A DNA stretch of 53,380 nt, from assembly GCF_000417875.1 (NCBI RefSeq), contig NW_006920887.1, positions 91,940-145,319 on the forward strand, in the 5' to 3' direction. A program made the translations under genes and the position numbers. Source of the DNA: Pseudozyma flocculosa PF-1. Taxonomy: Eukaryota > Basidiomycota > Ustilaginomycetes > Ustilaginales > Ustilaginaceae. Below, one piece after another: positions 34,416-46,083 of this stretch; the stretch's first letter is position 1; every line of letters starts with the position of its first letter. The notes under the pieces were generated by a model that made no database searches, had not been told where the DNA came from, and saw only the letters and a list, made by a program, of their open reading frames with translations.

Positions 34416-36635
34416 ATGTCCGATGCCACCACCAGCGTCGACGGCCCCACCCTCCTCTCGCTACCGGATACGGTGCTCATCGACACGCTATCGCCTCACC
34501 TCACATCGCGCGACCTCGTCTCCCTCCGACGCACCTCGAAGCGGGCACGCGCCGTCTTCGACGACGAGGTGCTGTGGAAGCGCCGCACCCTCGCCGACTT
34601 TAGCTTCCCGCCACACGCCTCGGCTCGCGTCGGGGGATGGCGGAAGCTCTACCGCGGTCTAGAGAGGCCGCAGGTGTGGGTCTGGGGCCAGTCGGATCGT
34701 GGACGCCTCGGATTGGGCGCGGCGCAGAGCGAGGATCAGACCCTCCGACGGCTGACGTCCGGAGGCAGCGGCGGCATCCCCTTTCCCGTCAAGAACGACG
34801 TCGTTGCTGCTGCCCTCGCCTCAAAGACCAGCGACGAGAATCCAACCAAGACAAAGGCCGTAGTACCGTCGCGCGGCGATCTGGGATCCGTCGTCGAGCT
34901 CGTAGCCGGCGGCTGGTCGTTCCACGCCCGCACCTCGACGGGCAAAGTCATCTTCTGGGGCACCATGGACGGCGAGGGCTATGCAGGTCCCCACGCCTCC
35001 CTCCGCGAACCCAGTCGCGAGATCGACACGCCTACCCTCCTCGACCTCCCCGCCGATGTCGTCGTCAAGCAGCTCTCGTGCGGTCGCAGCCACGCCGTCG
35101 CCCTCACCGACAAGGGCGATGTGCTCGAGTGGAGAGCGTGGGGCACCGTGTGGAAGCACGACGGCCTCCTCCCCCTCGCAACCGCCACGTCTTCGGCGCG
35201 CGTGGCGCAGCTCGAGGCTGGCTGGGACTTTACTGTCGTCCTCGTCGAGACATCTTCGTCGGACGATGCTCGCGACGGCAGCCACGGCGCCGCTCGCACC
35301 GACATCTACCTCTGGCACTCGGACCTCAGCGACGACCGATACCGTCAGACCTACTTTGCAGAGCTCGAAGAGTCGCCCTTCTCCCGCGCCTGGCCGGAGC
35401 GACCCAACAGCGACGACAGTCCGGCCCGCATCCAGAGCCCGGCCCTGAAGCTGCCCGCTCTGCCATGGCCTGGGGATCAGACAGCCGAAGGACTCACGCA
35501 AAGCACCTCGCCCCACCGGACGGTCCGCATCGCTGCAGGCGAAAACTTTGTTCTCGCCCTAACCGAGTCCGGTCTGGTGTACAAGCTCGACGTGCCGCCG
35601 CGCCATCCGAGTGGCACCGACCGACGACGGCCCGACGGAAGCCTGCGCAGCCATGCCGAGGCGCAGCGCCTCGCACTGGCCCGCCACCTTAGCGGCGACG
35701 CTGACGCCGGCGACGAGGGCCAGCGGTGCTGGAAGCTGCTTCCGCACTTTTGCGTTCCAGACCGACTGCGAGCGCTGTCCGGGCTGCAGGGCGTCGTCGA
35801 GGGCAAGAGCGATGCGCAGCTACGCATCTCGCACATCTCGGCCCACTTTCGCACATTTGTCGTCTATACCTCGGACGATCCGGCCGAGCACCAGCTGCAT
35901 CCGCAGAGCGAGGCGGCCCGAGGATCAGGACGTCAGCGACGGCGGGGCGGGATCGTCCTGCTCGGTGGGAGAGAGGCGGACGCCGATACTGTGCCGGACG
36001 TGGTGCCGCAGCTGCAGGATGCCGGCGTCATCAAGGTGGTGCTGGGCGACTACCACTTCGGCGCCTTGACCGAGGACGGCGAGGTGTGGACGTGGGGTTC
36101 GTGGTCCAAGGGTGCGCTCGGAGTCTGGCACGACCTGCCGCCAGCCGCCGAGTCAGCGAGTGGGCGGGGGGAAGATGAGGGGTACGACGATACGGCCAAC
36201 CTGGTCCCGCTGCCCAGGGTGCTGCCCCACTTTCGCGTCGGCGGGCCTGCGGCGGCGGCGAGGATTGTGCCGAGGCTCGGGAGCAGGGCGGCGGCGAGGA
36301 TGGCTCAGTCGAGCGCGGGTGCGGGTGCGGGCGGCGAGGAGAAGCGCGTGCCGGAGCGCGTGGATCAGCCTACACCGGTGCGCTTCAGACTGCTGCAGGG
36401 CGAGGGCAGGACCGTGGGCGAAGACAACGAGCAACGTCGTACCACCAGCTTTGCCTTTGACGTGGCGTTTGCCGGTGAGCAGCTTGCTGTCGTCGTCGTC
36501 GTGGTTGTAGTTGTCGTCATCCGTGCTGACTGCAAGCTCTCCTCTCTCTCCACTCTGACCGCGTTGGCAGGCTGGCATTCGAGCGCCCTTGTGATGGACG
36601 TCGATGCAGAGGTCGACAGCGGCGACGCCCGATGA
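34416..36635 (+). CDS. F-box protein with RCC1-like repeats (Saf1-like)
   Basis: Exons 34416-36474 and 36571-36635 give about 707 residues. An N-terminal F-box (about residues 11-60: LLSLPDTVLIDTLSPHL, LVSLRRTSKRARAVFDDEVL) precedes a series of RCC1-type blades: PQVWVWGQSDRGRLGLG, VELVAGGWSFHARTSTGKVI, VKQLSCGRSHAVALTDKGDV, VRIAAGENFVLALTESG and IKVVLGDYHFGALTEDGEVW. The final blade FDVAFAGWHSSALVMD forms only after splicing. The order matches yeast Saf1 and related SCF substrate receptors, where the F-box binds Skp1 and the propeller binds substrate. The intron (96 nt) is a multiple of three with no stop, so retention would insert 32 residues including a Val-rich run rather than truncate the protein. 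The substrate is unknown. Confidence 0.87.
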   Translation: MSDATTSVDGPTLLSLPDTVLIDTLSPHLTSRDLVSLRRTSKRARAVFDDEVLWKRRTLADFSFPPHASARVGGWRKLYRGLERPQVWVWGQSDRGRLGLGAAQSEDQTLRRLTSGGSGGIPFPVKNDVVAAALASKTSDENPTKTKAVVPSRGDLGSVVELVAGGWSFHARTSTGKVIFWGTMDGEGYAGPHASLREPSREIDTPTLLDLPADVVVKQLSCGRSHAVALTDKGDVLEWRAWGTVWKHDGLLPLATATSSARVAQLEAGWDFTVVLVETSSSDDARDGSHGAARTDIYLWHSDLSDDRYRQTYFAELEESPFSRAWPERPNSDDSPARIQSPALKLPALPWPGDQTAEGLTQSTSPHRTVRIAAGENFVLALTESGLVYKLDVPPRHPSGTDRRRPDGSLRSHAEAQRLALARHLSGDADAGDEGQRCWKLLPHFCVPDRLRALSGLQGVVEGKSDAQLRISHISAHFRTFVVYTSDDPAEHQLHPQSEAARGSGRQRRRGGIVLLGGREADADTVPDVVPQLQDAGVIKVVLGDYHFGALTEDGEVWTWGSWSKGALGVWHDLPPAAESASGRGEDEGYDDTANLVPLPRVLPHFRVGGPAAAARIVPRLGSRAAARMAQSSAGAGAGGEEKRVPERVDQPTPVRFRLLQGEGRTVGEDNEQRRTTSFAFDVAFAGEQLAVVVVVVVVVVIRADCKLSSLSTLTALAGWHSSALVMDVDAEVDSGDAR

Positions 36636-36954
36636 GCCGGCGGCGTGGCCTGGCAGGCGATACCCAGCTCAGCCCTTGATCGGGCACTTTGCTGCCACCC
36701 GATCCGAATAGTGCAGTTGGCCCGCGGCAAGGGCTGCGACGATGATCGAAATCGACGGGCGCGGCTCAACTCGTGCCGTCTCATACCTTCGGTCTTTTTT
36801 GTTTCTTGGCTGGCCCGCTGGGCGCCAGCGGCCACCTGTGCGGCCACCTCTCTCCTCTCCCTCCTCTCCACCCCCACGGCCTTCCTGTTATATACCCCCC
36901 TTCGCCCTCCGCATCACCTCACTGCCTTGGCCATCCCAACTTTCCCCCCAAGGC
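36636..36954. promoter_or_regulatory. Intergenic/promoter region of aldehyde dehydrogenase gene
   Basis: A 319-bp interval between the F-box stop and the first proposed ATG of the aldehyde dehydrogenase. A TATATA at 36889-36894, 61-66 bp before that ATG, could be a TATA element. Otherwise pyrimidine-rich. Confidence 0.45.
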
Positions 36955-39106
36955 ATGTTTCGAGCCGGTCTCCCCTCTCCGCACATCCTGCAAGCCGCCT
37001 CCATCGCCCATCTACCTCGTTCCGCCTATTCCCTCTTCCCGAGCCAGATCGCGCAGCCTCGACGGGTGAGTACCATCCTCGTCCTCGTCCAACCTTTTCT
37101 CTTGCTCTCCTCACGACAGAGGGCAAGGCAAGGCAAAGCAGAGCAGGGCAGGGCAGAGCGGCCCCCCAAAGGCGGGCCTACGGTGATGAGCAACCATCAA
37201 ATCATGTGAACAATCCAATGCTTAGCGGGTCCCAATCAGTCCTGGCTGCGGAGACAAAGATTAACCAGACTCTGAGGTAGCGTCCGCTCGATGCCCGGCG
37301 CACGAGCATGGGACCGACGTCCGCTCTGCCTGCCTCGCCCTGGCCTGGCCTTTGCCCCTTGCCCTTGATGGGAAGGATCTCGGTTGCGACGCCGACGGTC
37401 GCGGCGGCCATGATCAAGCCGAGCTGACACCTCAGTTTGCGCCCTCGCCCTTGACACGCTCGCAGAACTTTATCCCATCCCGCCGCGCCCTTTCCACCGC
37501 CCCCTCTCATACTCACCTGGATCCAGCCGCCATCGCATCGCGCCTGAGCAGCATGGCTTCAACCTCATCCAGCCCGGCCCCGCAGCCGACGCTCTTCATC
37601 GACGGCAAGTGGGTGCACTCGAGCACGGGCCACACGCGCGACATCATCAATCCCTACGACGCCTCGGTCATCACGACCATCGACGAGGCGGGCGCCGACG
37701 ACGCCCTCGCCGCCGTCACGTCGGCGCGGCGCTTCTTTGACACCTCGGACTGGGCACGTCGCACGTGCGCCTCGCGCAGCCCCATCATCTCGCGCGTCGC
37801 CGACCTGCTGCAGCGCGACAAGGAGCTCATTGCCGAGATCGAGACGCGCGACACGGGCAAGACGCTCGAAGAGAGCCGCATCGACGTCGACGACGTCACG
37901 GCCGTCTTCCGCTTCTACGCCGAGGAGGCCAAGAAGCTCGACGTGCCCAAGAAGATCGAGGGCGAGGGCTTGATCCCCAAGTCGGTCCGTAGCCGCACCG
38001 TCCACACGCCCGTCGGCGTGTGCGTCCTGATCGCGCCGTGGAACTACCCGCTCCTCCAGATCTGCTGGAAGGTGGCCCCCGCGCTCGCCACGGGCAACGC
38101 CGTCATCATCAAGCCGTCCGAGGTGACGCCCCTCTCGACGGTCCACTTTGTCCGGCTGCTCGCCGAGGCGGGCGCGCCCACGGGATCCGTCCAGCTGCTG
38201 ACGGCCGGAGGCGCCTCGGTAGGCCCCACGCTCACCGAGCACCGCGACGTCGACCTCGTCTCGTTCACCGGCGGCCTCGACACGGGGCGCCGGATCATCC
38301 AGAGCTGCGCGGGCACCGTCAAGCGGTGCACCGTCGAGCTGGGAGGCAAGAACCCCAACGTCGTCTTCGCCGACTGCGACCTCGACTGGGCGGTGGACCA
38401 GGTGGCCACCGCCGTCTTCCTGCACTCGGGCCAGGTGTGCAGCTCGGGCGCGCGCCTGATTGTCGAGGAGTCGATCGCCGACCGGCTCGTGGCGGGCGTT
38501 GTGGAAAAGGCCAAGCGGATCCGCATGGGCAACGGCCTCGACCCTCGCTCCGAGACGGGCCCGCTCGTCTCTGCGGCGCACCTGGCAAAGGTTGAGGCGT
38601 ACGTCGAGCTGGGCAAGCGCGAAGGCGCCAAGCTCCTGGTCGGCGGTGCGCGTCCGGATCCCAAGGTGCACCCGGAGCTGTCCAAGGGCTTCTTTTTCTG
38701 CCCGACAGTGTTTGACGGATGCGACCGGAGCATGCGGATCGTGCAGGAGGAGACGTTCGGGCCCATCCTGACCGTCGAGCGTTTCCCGGACGGCGACGAG
38801 GAGCGCGCCGTGATGCTGGCCAACGACACAAAGTACGGCCTGGCGGGCGGCGTGCAGAGCGGCGACCGCGCCAAGGCCGAGCGCGTCGCCTCGCGCCTCC
38901 GCCACGGAACCGTCTGGGTCAACACGTACGGCAGCTACTCGCCGCTGGCCGAGTGGGGCGGTTACGGCCTCAGCGGCAACGGGCGCGAGCTCGGGTCAAA
39001 GGGCCTCGACGAGTACGTCGAGACGCGCCACGAGTGGGTCGAGACGGAGCCCACTAAGCCCGGCTGGTTCAAGGGCGAGGGCGCCGTGCTGCGACCCAAG
39101 CTCTAG
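36955..39106 (+). CDS. Betaine-aldehyde-dehydrogenase-type ALDH with mitochondrial presequence exon
   Basis: The enzyme would oxidise an aldehyde (betaine aldehyde or a related amino-aldehyde) with NAD(P)+. Catalytic features: APWNYPLLQICWK, the Glu in VELGGKNPNVVF (residue 262 counted from the ATG at 37553), the nucleophile Cys in GQVCSSGARL (residue 296, the usual 34 residues later), ETFGPILTVERF and WGGYGLSGNGRELG. The last two favour the BADH/GbsA branch. I propose exon 1 at 36955-37065 (MFRAGLPSPHILQAASIA..., no acidic residue, Arg/Ser/Ala-rich) spliced in phase 0 over a 400-nt intron to 37466. The second exon then reads NFIPSRRALSTAPSHTHLD before MASTSSS. The joined N-terminus looks like a mitochondrial targeting peptide with a RRALST processing region, giving 583 residues. 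Starting at 37553 gives a 517-residue protein without it. Confidence 0.88.
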
Positions 39107-39760
39107 TCGGCGGTCCTCCTGGGTCCCCTAGGTTCCCTGGGTCCCCTTTGCCAGCGCTTGCCTCTGTCGTCGTTTTGCTCCGTCCGTGCCGTCCCGTCCC
39201 GCCTCTCCCCCCCGCATTCTGCCAAGTGCTTCGCTGCTCCGCTCCCCACCTGCTTCGCTGCTCCCGCTTTTGCCGGCCTCCCGTAGCGCTCACTTCTGTA
39301 CGCATACCCTACCTGTAGTCTTGTCTCTTGTGCGCCTGTAATCTAGCTTGGATCGTCCAGCAGTCCGGTCGTGTCGGGCCGGGTCGGGTCGGGTCGAGGG
39401 CGTAAGGAGGGGGTGTGGGTGGTGTGGCAGGACGAGGCGGGTGGGGAGGCACCGCACCGACCGGAGGCAGAGCACGGGCCTTGGGGCCTGCGTCGATCTG
39501 CCGCTGTGCCTGCACGCCTGCCTCTGTGGCAGGCTGCCTGCTGGCCTGCCGGCGAGCCCCTCGAAGACGCGCTGTGGGCCCGTCGCACTTTTCCCTCTTT
39601 CGAAATTCCGGACCTCCATCGCGCCTCCGACCACCACCACCATCACCAGCCTCCAGTCTGGGTTCTCGCTAGACCTCTTTCGCTCGGTCAACGACTCTGA
39701 CCGCTTTGCGCCCGTCAACCTTCGACTCCTCGCCCTTTGACCTCGACACACTCGCCCACA
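39107..39760. other. Intergenic region ALDH / RTF1
   Basis: A 654-bp interval with C/T-rich sequence after the ALDH stop, a GGTC/GGGTC tandem near 39375-39400, and a probable RTF1 promoter and leader. No gene supported. Confidence 0.5.
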
Positions 39761-42019
39761 ATGGCCGGCGACTTGCTCGACGACGAGCTCCTCGCCCTCG
39801 CTGGCGGCTCTGACGTCGACAGCCGCCCGCGCAAGTCTGGCCTCGCCTCGTCGGCCTCGTCTTCGCCGCCGCCCCATCACGCCGCCTCGAACGCGGCCGA
39901 AGGCAACGGCACCTCGACCGCCACCGCTGCAGGCGGTGATGCCGACGCCGATGCCGACAGCGCCACGCCCGGTGCCGCCGCTGCCGCTGCCCGGAAGCGC
40001 TCCTCGGCAGCCTCGGCGTCCATCTCCAAGCGACGCCGCATCGACCTTCTCGACGAGAGCGACTCGGACATGGACGCTTCCGGCTCCGAAGACGACGACG
40101 CACCGCCGCCTGCAGCCTCGGCAGCGGCGAGCAGAAAGTCCAAGGCCAAGACGACGTCCCTCCGCCGCGGCGGGAGGCGCAACGACGACGACGACGACGA
40201 CGACGATGCAGACGACGATGGCGGCGAGAACGCCAACCCGTTCCCCTACCTGGGCCTCTACAAGGACTCGCGCGACTACGAGGAGCTCATGGCCATGAAC
40301 GAGCTGGCCAGGGAAGAGGTCCTCTCGGAGCGAAAGTCGCAGATCGACAAGCGCAAGCGCAACCTCCAGCTCCGCGACATTCTCCGCCAGCAGCGCGCCG
40401 CCGCCGACGCCACCCGCAAAAAGGGGACGGCGCCGGCGCGGAAGAGGAAGAACAGCAGCGACCTCGACGTCAGCGAGTCGGACGACGACGCCCAGGGCGA
40501 GAGCGACCGCGACGGCGAGGGCTCCGACTACGAAGCTGCCGGTAGCCGCAGCCTGTCGATCGGCGGTGCCGCGTCAGCCGCCAAGAGCCGCAAAAAGAAG
40601 GCCGTCGGCGCCACCGAGACCAAGACGGCCAAGCTGAGCGAGCTGCGCAAGCGGCGCAAGGAAAAGGCCAGCGGCGCCGCCGTCCGCAAGCACGACAGCG
40701 ACGACGACGCGGCCGGAGGACGTCGCGGCAAGGGCGGCCGCAGCTACCAGAGCAGCAGCGACGGCGGCAGCGAGAGCGAGAGCGCCGACGACTACGACGA
40801 CGACGACGCCTACGGAGCCTCGTCGCGCAGGAAGGGTGCCGCCACCAAGGGTGGCCGCACGTTGGGCGGCGCGAGGGACCGCCACCGCGACGACGAGCGC
40901 GACGGCGGTGCGTCGTCGCGCGAGCCGCCGAGCCTGGCCGACCTCAACAGCTGCCGCATCAGCCGCGACCTCATCGAGCAGAAGCTGTACGCTCCGAGGT
41001 GGCGCGAGACGTTCAAAGGAGCGTTTATCCGTTTCTCTTGGGGCCAGAGGGATCGAGAGGACGGAATGGGCAAGGAGGAGATCTACCGTGTCCATCAGGT
41101 GCTCGGTGAGTGTCGACAGCGGCTTCCTCGGATCGCAGATTCTGCGCGCGAGGCGATGATGACCTTCGAAGCTGCGGAGCTGATCTGACCTCTGGGTGAC
41201 CTTGCTTCCTTCATCCGTGCAGACGTCATCGAGAAGCCGAGGCGGTTCTATGACCTGTCGATGACGGCGTCGGGCCGGTGGTGCAACGTTTACCTGGTGT
41301 TTGAGCACCTTGGCAAGGAGTACGAGGCGTCGCTGGTGTCGCTGTCGCGCTCGCCGTTTACCGAGTCGGAGCGGGAGCGGTGGATCCGCGCCGTGTCGTC
41401 GCAGCCCAAGGCCAAGCTGCCGCGCAAGCGCGAGCTCGAGGACAAGGCCGAGGAGCTCGACGACTTTTTCAACCGGACGCTGACCGAGGCCGACATTGGG
41501 CGCATCCTGGACATCAAGAAAAAGGTGCGGGCGCAGGCCAAAGAGGTCGGGTTCGTCGACGGCCAGTCGTCGAGGAACGGCAGCGGTGGCAGCGGCGGTG
41601 GTGCAGGTGGGCCCAACAGCGGCGGCAACGGCAGGAGTGGGCGGGGCGAGGGCAAGTACGACGAGCACGTCATGGCGGCCATGAACGACCGCAACCGCAA
41701 GGCGGACCGCGAGAGGATCGTCGAAGCCGAGCGCAAGGCGGCGCGCGCGAAGCGCGATGCGCTCAAGCTCTCTGCCAGCATGGCGGGAGATGCGACGCCG
41801 ACGGGCGCTCCGGGGACGGGTACGTCTACGCCCATCCCTGCCGCAGCGCTGCCCAGCTTGACGGGCGTTCAGGCTCAGTCGGCGGCGGCAACGCCCACCG
41901 ACGGCGGCGGTACGCCCACGGCCGGAGGCGTTGCGACGACGACGACGCCCGTCTCGACTGCGGGCAACGGCGCAGCCAAGGTGGCGCTCAAGATTGAGGT
42001 GGATCTGGGCGACTTTTGA
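39761..42019 (+). CDS. RTF1: Rtf1, Paf1-complex subunit (Plus3 domain)
   Basis: Exons 39761-41105 and 41223-42019 (phase 1) give about 713 residues. The N-terminal half is highly charged with runs of Asp/Glu, Lys/Arg and Ser, as in yeast and human Rtf1. A YLGLYKDSRDYEELMAMNEL segment precedes the basic KSQIDKRKRNLQLRDILRQQ, the region resembling the histone modification domain surroundings. The Plus3 domain spans about residues 390-520: LADLNSCRISRDLIEQKLY, FKGAFIRFSWG, EEIYRVHQVLDVIEKPRRFY (across the splice) and SPFTESERERWIRAV. Rtf1 binds the Spt5 C-terminal repeats through Plus3 and promotes H2B ubiquitination by Rad6-Bre1 during Pol II elongation. The C-terminal tail is Gly/Ala/Thr-rich and poorly conserved. 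ATG 39761 lies in CACAATGG context and is followed by LLDDELLALAGG, which suits the family start. Confidence 0.93.
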
Positions 42020-42822
42020 GCGGACGCTACCTGCGTTTCCCGCTCGCCGGGCCATGTTCCCTTGTGTTTGCGGCCCCCCCACCCACCTGTAGAATCGTTG
42101 CGCTCGTCCTTGATTGATTGCTTCGTTGGCCGCCGAAGCTCTCGTCGGGGGTCGTTGGCCTCTCAAGGCCGTTGTGGCTTGGTGTTGGCAACGCCTCGTC
42201 GTTGGGCCGCCGCATGTTGGTAGGGCCATCGGGTCGTGGTCCTGTCGGGAACCTGGCAGCCATCGGGCTTCGATCAGGCGGGCTCGCGTGATGGAAGCGG
42301 AGCGAAGGACGACCCCCTCGGGCTCAGAGCCCGACGCCCGGCCCCCGTTTTCAGAAAAAAAATGTTTCGGAAGCGAGATGGTATTGCCGGCGTGTCGTCT
42401 GGCCACACAGCCTGCCCAGGCCTAGCCAAGCCGCTGGCCCCCCCACTCGGCGACTTGTGAGAGAGGCGGCTCGTTCCTTCTGACCCACACCTTGCCACCT
42501 CCGCACCTCCTAACCGCGGACCGATCCTTTGTCTCCATCTACGGCCCCCCTCCTTGCCTGCGGCTGGAACGCACCTTACGACTACTGGCGTCGCCGAACA
42601 GGCCACCAGCGCAAACGACATCTTCCGCAGCCGTCCGTCCCTGGCGTGCACTCTCTCGCCCGACCAGCGACCAGCGCACCTTCGAATTCAGGCCGCCCGC
42701 ACTTCTGGTCACTGGTCAGCAGACTTGCTTCGGCCTGCTCTTGTCCTTCTTGACCAAGCAAACGGCTGCGATTCTCGATCGCCGTCCCCTTCCCCCAGCA
42801 CACGCCCGCACTCTCGAACACC
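42020..42822. other. Intergenic region RTF1 / DNAJC7-like
   Basis: An 803-bp tandem intergenic region. A short A-run (42355-42361) and a TTGATTGATTG word are present; nothing codes. The last 300 bp are C-rich with no G-runs, typical of leader sequence here. Confidence 0.5.
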
Positions 42823-44776
42823 ATGTCGGCTGACGACGACGTCGTCATGGCCGACGCCGCCCCTGCCGCCTCGACCTCGCACGCCGAAGCCAACGGCAAC
42901 GGCACAGCTGCCAACGGCCACAGCGCAGCGCCCGGCAAGCCGACGGGCTCGACACCAGAGCAAAAGGCCGAGGCGGCCGAGGCAAAGGAGCGCGGCAATG
43001 TCCTCTTCAAGTCAGCCGCCTACGGCAAGGCCATTGACGAGTACTCGCGCGCCATCGACCTCGACCCCACCGAGCCGGCCTACCTCACCAATCGCGCCGC
43101 CGCATACATGTCGCTCAAGATGTACCGGCCCGCCCTATCCGACTGCCGCCTCGCAAACGACCTGCAGTGCAAGCAGAGCCCCGACGGAACCGCGCAGCCA
43201 AAGACGCTCGTCCGGTTGGCACGCTGCCACCTCTACCTCGGCGACCCGCAGGCGGCCATCTCGGTCCTCAACCCCATTGTCGGTGCTGGTCAGGGGTCCA
43301 GCGCTTCGACCGACGAGGCTAGCTTGAAGACGGCGCGGCAGCTCGTGGCGCAGGCGCAAAAGGTCAGCGACCACCTGGCCTCTTTTGAGACGTACAAGGC
43401 GTCGCAGGACTGGACGCTCGCCTCCATCGCCCTCGACCAGGCGCAAAGCGCGTGCTCGCTGGCCGACGGCGACGTGCCCATGTCGTGGCGCATCCTCCGC
43501 GCCACGGTGCAGCTGCACAAGGGCCAGCTGGACCAGTCCAACAGCACCATCTCGGACGCCCTCCGCGCCGACTCGAGCAACCCCGAGGCGCTTCTAGTGC
43601 GCGCCCGCATCTTTCTCGCAAAGGGCGACACAGCAAAGTCAATCGCCCACTGCCAGGCGGCGCTGCGCTCCGACCCAGAGCTGCGCGACTCGCGCGAGCT
43701 GCTGCGCAAGGTGCGGCGGCTCGAGGCCAAGAAGGACGAGGGCAACGCCGCGTTCAAGGCGGGGCGCAACGACGAGGCGGTGCGGCTCTACACCGAGGCC
43801 CTCGACATGACGCGCGACGACGAGGCCCGCGACGGCGAGGCGCGCGGCTTCCGCGCCACCCTCTACTCGAACCGCGGCACGGCCAACTCGAAGCTGGGCC
43901 ACCACGACCAGACGATCCAGGACTGCACCGCCGCCCTCGAACTCGACAGCGGCTACATCAAGGCGCTCCGGACGCGCGCGCGCGCCTATCTCGCCAGCGA
44001 AAGGTACGAAGAGGCGGTGCGCGACTTTACAAAGGCCGTCGAGGAGAGCTCGGTCAGCGGCGGCGCAGAGGCCGAGAGCCTCAAACGCGAGCTGCGCGGT
44101 GCCGAGATCGACCTCAAGCGGAGCAAAAAGAAGGAGTGAGTGTCGATGCGTTTGCGAGCGCGGTCGTTGGGACCCGGTCGACATCGGCGCGAGGGGACGA
44201 ATAGTGTAGCTTGCTCTCGACGGACTGATTCGCTGACTGACCATCCATCCGCCTTGCGCTCCTTGATCCTTCCACCTTCGCCATCGTCGCCCTCCTCTCT
44301 TCCCCTCTGCTCGCCGCAGCTATTACAAGATCCTCTCGGTCTCCAAAACGGCGAGCGAGTCCGAGATCAAAAAGGCCTACCGCAAGGAATCGCTCAAGCA
44401 CCACCCGGACAAAGGCGGCGACGAGGAAAAGTTCAAGCTGTGCTCCGAGGCGTACAACATCCTCAGCGACCCGGCAAAGCGGCGGCGGTACGACGCGGGC
44501 GCCGACGACCCGGAGAGCGAGTTTGGCGGCGGCATGGGCGGCGGCGGCTTTGGAGGCGGCGGCGGAGTCGAAGTCAACCTGGCGGACCTGTTTGCCGGGG
44601 CCGGCGGCATGGGCGGGATGGGCGGCTTCCCGGGCGGCGGCATGGGCGGAGGAGGGTTCCATGCGGGCGGAATGGGCGGCTTCCCCGGTGCCGGCATGGG
44701 TGGCTTCCCTGGCGGCGCGGGAGCAGGCGGGTCAAGACGGGGCGGTAGGCCGCCACCCGGCTTCTCGTTTGGCTGA
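42823..44776 (+). CDS. TPR/J-domain co-chaperone, DNAJC7 (TPR2) type
   Basis: Exons 42823-44135 and 44320-44776 give about 589 residues. Three blocks of TPR motifs are visible: [20 protein letters not shown]..., a middle set ([33 protein letters not shown]), and a third ([40 protein letters not shown]). The intron falls at the junction to the J domain, which the splice restores as [20 protein letters not shown]. The HPD motif is at residues 466-468 (KHHPDKGG). Such proteins bind Hsp70 and Hsp90 tails through the TPRs and stimulate Hsp70 ATPase through HPD. The C-terminus after the J domain is an unusually Gly/Met/Phe-rich tail of about 80 residues (repeats of GGMGGFPG), longer than in animal DNAJC7 and reminiscent of the G/F region of class B J-proteins. 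Cytosolic location is inferred. Confidence 0.92.
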
Positions 44777-45853
44777 GTCGGCCAGCAGGGCCTGGTTGGC
44801 GGGCCGCGGCGCCCACACACACGTGCGCGCGCACGGGCGGGCCGAGGAGCCTATGGCGACAACCACGGGGACCGGCAGTCTCTGGTCATGCGAGAGCGGC
44901 CTCATGTCCACTTCGGTCCCATCGGCGACAACGACGAGGGCGGTGGCGGTACCGACGATCCGACTCTCAAAAAATCGGGCAGCGGCACGCAATGCGCGCG
45001 TCCCGTTTCGTCCGATCCTGTCCCATCCGCACCCCGCTCCGATCCTCATGCAACCACACGACTCTCTACTAGACAAGATGCCTTGCCTGCCAGACGAGAC
45101 GAGACGAGGCCAGCATCTCTTTTCTCGCGTCACACTTGACTCTGCTTGACGACGAACGACACGAAACGACGACGATACGAGATTGGCATTCGAAGCAGTG
45201 GAAATAGGGCCCGGAGGTGATCCTCCCGAGGCGATGCTGGCGGCCCATGCGCAGCTTGGCGAATCCGCCGCCGAGAAGCCGCCCATGTCGTGCTCGACGG
45301 CTGGTTGACGGTGATGGCCGCCCTGACAGGCTTGGGAGGCTGCCAAGGTGGTCCGGTCGCCCAACGTTGTCGGCATTCACGATGGCCCGGCGCGGTGCGA
45401 GTTCGGTACGATGTCAGCAGAGCCACCTTCCCTCGGCTGCACATCGTTGCCGGTAGACCAGCCAAAGCCTCAGCGCCAGGAGACGTGGACCCCACCTCGA
45501 CCCCCTTCCTCTCCTTGCCTCCAGCCGTTTCCGGTTCTCAGAGCCAAACATTGGTGTGCGCCTTTACTTGGCTAGCTGCCACCTAGATGCCGCGTGTTGG
45601 TCGGCGATGAGTCGTGAGGTGAACGGTGCCTTTGTGCCGCCTCAACGATCTCGGATACTGGGGGAAACGAGGCAGCGGGGCCCAAGCGGAGGGTCGCGCA
45701 CTGGCACACCTGTCCGGCAAAGAAGGGCTTGGCTGGCCCCGCCAAGATGCCGCCATGGTGTCCGTAGCAACAGGGCCGCCAAGTTGCCTGCCAAGCTAGT
45801 CTTGGCCGATAGAGCCGATAACCGTGTTCTTTATCCTTTGACTTGGCTGTGCT

Positions 45854-45884
<31 letters not shown>

Positions 45885-46083
45885 ACGGCGACGACGAAAG
45901 CGACATGACGTGAAGTCGACATTGATGAGCCAGTCCAGCCGGGCTCTTCTTTTGCTCCATTCTTGTCCGATGCCCCGTTGGTTGGCCGGCCTGGTCCGAG
46001 ATGACCTCGTTTCGACGCCTGTCGAACTGGTCGAGGCCGGTGCGAATGCACAGCGACGACCTCTGTCTGGCCCAGCAGGTCCG
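44777..46083. other. Convergent interval DNAJC7-like / DOA1-like
   Basis: A 1.3-kb interval between two 3' ends, longer than the other convergent interval in the window. It holds a GAC array (45856-45890). I searched both strands for the PUL domain missing from the adjacent DOA1-like gene and found nothing resembling it. No gene supported. Confidence 0.5.
45856..45890. repeat. (GAC)n microsatellite
   Basis: About nine GAC triplets followed by imperfect copies, in the convergent intergenic interval. Confidence 0.9.
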
